Positions 6,827 through 8,389 of a DNA stretch of 8,389 nucleotides are shown in pieces. Position numbers and translations under genes: made by a program. The notes under the pieces were generated by a model. That model did not search any database. It worked only from the letters and a program-made list of their open reading frames with translations, and was not told where the DNA came from. Each line of letters starts with the position of its first letter. Position 1 is the first letter of the stretch. Source of the DNA: Candidatus Cloacimonadota bacterium (lineage in GTDB: Bacteria; Cloacimonadota; Cloacimonadia; Cloacimonadales; JAFGVF01); contig JAFGVF010000073.1 of the NCBI GenBank assembly GCA_016938155.1, forward strand, positions 1 through 8,389, given 5' to 3'.

Positions 6827-8041
6827 ATGATTAAGGACCTGAATGGTGCACTTTCAGTTGGTGTAAAAGGAATGAAACGCTCAGCGATCAGAGAGTTGCT
6901 TAAACTTGTCTCCCGCCCTGAGATTATTTCTTTTGCCGGTGGACTACCTTCGCCGGATTCATTTCCCAGACAAGAACTGAAACAGATTATGATGGATATA
7001 ATGGACGACGAAAAAGAGTCTTCCATTGCACTCCAATATGGAGCAACTGAAGGTGACATACTCCTAAGAGAACAACTCGTCAGCAGGTATCGTCAGCAAG
7101 GACTGGATATAACTACAGAGAACCTTATTATCACTACAGCTTCTCAGCAGGCACTTGACCTCGTAGCGAAGATTTTTATAAATCGTGGTGATACAATTTT
7201 AGTTGGCTTACCTTCCTATTTAGGCGGTTTGAGTGCATTCAACAGTTACGGAGCCAAAATAGACGGTATCCCGTTAGATGAAGACGGGATGAGTGCGGAA
7301 CTGCTGGAGAAAAAACTTGAAGAGCTGAAGCAACAAAATGTTAAGCCGAAATTTATCTATGTGATTCCGGACTTCCAGAATCCGGCAGGTATTACGATGA
7401 GCGAGAGCAGAAGAGAAGAGATTATCGCTCTCGGTCATAAATATGATGTACTTATTCTTGAAGATAGTCCCTACAGAGAACTCCGTTTTATCGGTGAACA
7501 TCAAAAGACAATGTATGAATTGGATGGAACGGGACATGTGATACTTCTTGGAACATTCTCCAAGTTGTTTGTTCCCGGTTTTAGAATCGGCTGGGTTATT
7601 GCCCATCCTGAGATAGTTGATAAATTTGTGGTCGCAAAACAGGCAACCGATTTATGTACTCCCCCGTTCAATCAGAGAATTGCAGCCAGATATCTGGAAA
7701 AGGGTCTGCTGGATGTTAATATCAAGAAGATTATTCAAATGTACAGCGTTAAACAAAGAACCATGCTTGACCTGTTCGAGCAGCACATGCCTGAAGGAGT
7801 TAGCTGGACTAAACCCGAAGGCGGGTTGTTCCTGATGGTTACTTTACCTAAACACATTAATACTAATGACATGCTCGTAAAAGCAATTCAGGAAGAAAAT
7901 GTGGCTTTTGTTGCAGGACAATCCTTCTTCTGTGATGGAAGCGGAACAAATACCATGAGAATCAACTTCTCCTACGCCTCCAATGAGAAAAATATAGAGG
8001 GAATTCATCGTCTCGTAAATATAATTAAGAAAGAAATTTAA
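6827..8041 (+). CDS. PLP-dependent aminotransferase, class I/II (LysN / 2-aminoadipate aminotransferase-like)
   Basis: A fold-type I aminotransferase of 404 residues that would convert an amino acid to its 2-oxoacid with 2-oxoglutarate as usual acceptor. Visible motifs: GGLPSPDSFP near 38-47, YGATEG near 71-76, QNPAG with Asn185, EDSPY with Asp213 (pairs with the PLP ring nitrogen) and Tyr216, FSKLFVPGFRIGW with Lys246 as the PLP Schiff-base lysine and Arg253 for the phosphate, and MRINFS with Arg378 for the substrate carboxylate. The set is complete, so the enzyme should be active. It resembles the broad-specificity LysN/MocR-like group, which accepts aromatic, branched or aminoadipate substrates. 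Start: ATG 6827, because AGGAGG at 6815-6820 has a 6-nt spacer; the in-frame ATG at 6812 precedes that site. It lies 21 nt ahead of the oxidoreductase genes, implying that the 2-oxoacid it makes is oxidised to an acyl-CoA. Confidence 0.9.
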   Translation: MIKDLNGALSVGVKGMKRSAIRELLKLVSRPEIISFAGGLPSPDSFPRQELKQIMMDIMDDEKESSIALQYGATEGDILLREQLVSRYRQQGLDITTENLIITTASQQALDLVAKIFINRGDTILVGLPSYLGGLSAFNSYGAKIDGIPLDEDGMSAELLEKKLEELKQQNVKPKFIYVIPDFQNPAGITMSESRREEIIALGHKYDVLILEDSPYRELRFIGEHQKTMYELDGTGHVILLGTFSKLFVPGFRIGWVIAHPEIVDKFVVAKQATDLCTPPFNQRIAARYLEKGLLDVNIKKIIQMYSVKQRTMLDLFEQHMPEGVSWTKPEGGLFLMVTLPKHINTNDMLVKAIQEENVAFVAGQSFFCDGSGTNTMRINFSYASNEKNIEGIHRLVNIIKKEI

Positions 8042-8062
8042 ACATAAAGAAGGAGTGATCTT

Positions 8063-8266
8063 ATGGCAAGAATGACAGTTAATCCTGAGTATTGCAAGGG
8101 TTGCGGTCTCTGTATTGTGGCATGTCCGAAGAAGATAATTCAGTTTTCTGAGAACATAAACAAAAAAGGTTATCATTATGCGGAATGCATCGACCAAGAG
8201 AAATGTATAGCATGTAAAATGTGTTACATGACCTGTCCTGACGTTGCAATAACTGTCGAAAAGTAA
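8063..8266 (+). CDS. Two-[4Fe-4S] ferredoxin (delta) subunit of 2-oxoacid:ferredoxin oxidoreductase
   Basis: A 67-residue protein with two CxxCxxCxxxCP motifs: Cys11, 14, 17, 21 and Cys48, 51, 54, 58, each followed by Pro. It carries electrons from the thiamine-bound intermediate to external ferredoxin. The spacing between clusters, about 27 residues, and the small size match the VorD/KorD type rather than a free ferredoxin. One extra cysteine, Cys42, falls outside the motifs. ATG 8063 has AAGGAG at 8050-8055. It sits between the aminotransferase and the alpha subunit, 10 nt before the latter, as in vor/kor operons of anaerobes. Which oxoacid is used cannot be settled from this subunit. Confidence 0.9.
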   Translation: MARMTVNPEYCKGCGLCIVACPKKIIQFSENINKKGYHYAECIDQEKCIACKMCYMTCPDVAITVEK

Positions 8267-8276
8267 GGAGTAAGAA

Positions 8277-8389
8277 ATGGCTAAAATATTGATGAAAGGA
8301 AATGAAGCAGTAGCAGAAGCCGCTATAAGAGCCGGCTGCAGATTATATTTTGCTTATCCGATTACCCCCCAAAGTGAATTGATTGAGTA
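8277..8389 (+). CDS. vorB: 2-oxoacid:ferredoxin oxidoreductase alpha subunit, VorB/KorA type (partial, cut by window end)
   Basis: The first 37 codons of a gene that runs off the window. The visible protein reads [20 protein letters not shown] and continues with [17 protein letters not shown]. The [14 protein letters not shown] segment and YPITPQSE are hallmarks of the alpha subunit of the 2-oxoacid:ferredoxin oxidoreductase family. The wording resembles VorB (2-oxoisovalerate), though KorA (2-oxoglutarate) is not excluded. The enzyme makes acyl-CoA, CO2 and reduced ferredoxin from a 2-oxoacid and CoA. Start ATG 8277 has AAGGAG at 8265-8270, overlapping the stop of the ferredoxin subunit, with a 6-nt spacer. 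The thiamine-binding beta and the gamma subunit genes are expected directly downstream. Confidence 0.85.
   Translation, partial: MAKILMKGNEAVAEAAIRAGCRLYFAYPITPQSELIE

Noticed and set aside
7274..8197. Reverse-strand open frames opposite the aminotransferase and ferredoxin genes
   Set aside because: They lie opposite well-supported genes and their translations match no family I recognise.

Overview
The window is an ordinary-looking, tightly packed piece of bacterial chromosome. Every supported gene lies on the + strand, base composition looks even and moderately AT-rich, and nearly all genes have clear AAGGAG-type ribosome binding sites. No transposase, integrase, phage gene, CRISPR array, tRNA or rRNA was seen. 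The last three genes couple an aminotransferase to a CoA-linked 2-oxoacid:ferredoxin oxidoreductase, which points to a strict anaerobe that ferments amino acids. This would suit an uncultivated FCB-type lineage such as Cloacimonadota, or a Firmicutes- or Thermotoga-like organism. That placement is inference and weak.

Layout: (1) 1-105, the last 34 codons of an unidentified gene, ending in a charged tail built on a 36-bp tandem repeat. (2) 115-1470, a phosphomannomutase/phosphoglucomutase of the AlgC type. (3) An intrinsic terminator at 1490-1519, directly followed by a Uup-type ABC-F ATPase that probably starts at about 1544. (4) 3482-4839, a pyrR-pyrF pair (pyrimidine regulation and UMP synthesis) separated by 2 nt. 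(5) A 211-nt gap, then a small SpoVG-like protein (5051-5341) and, 1 nt later, the ribosome-associated GTPase HflX, which probably starts at 5343. (6) A 197-nt gap with inverted repeats. (7) 6827-8389, a PLP aminotransferase, a two-cluster ferredoxin subunit and the start of the catalytic alpha subunit of a VOR/KOR-type oxidoreductase, cut by the window end.

Functional groups: nucleotide-sugar supply (manB), ribosome maintenance (uup, hflX), pyrimidine synthesis (pyrR, pyrF), and amino-acid catabolism with ferredoxin reduction (aminotransferase plus oxidoreductase).

Nothing here looks like a wholly new defence or mobile system. The most interesting points are that the two ribosome-acting genes, uup and hflX, appear to lack any usable ATG/GTG start and are best explained by ATC and CTG starts behind good Shine-Dalgarno sequences; that a divergent SpoVG-like gene is joined to hflX; that a terminator sits immediately before uup; and that the first gene ends in a degenerate tandem-repeat tail.
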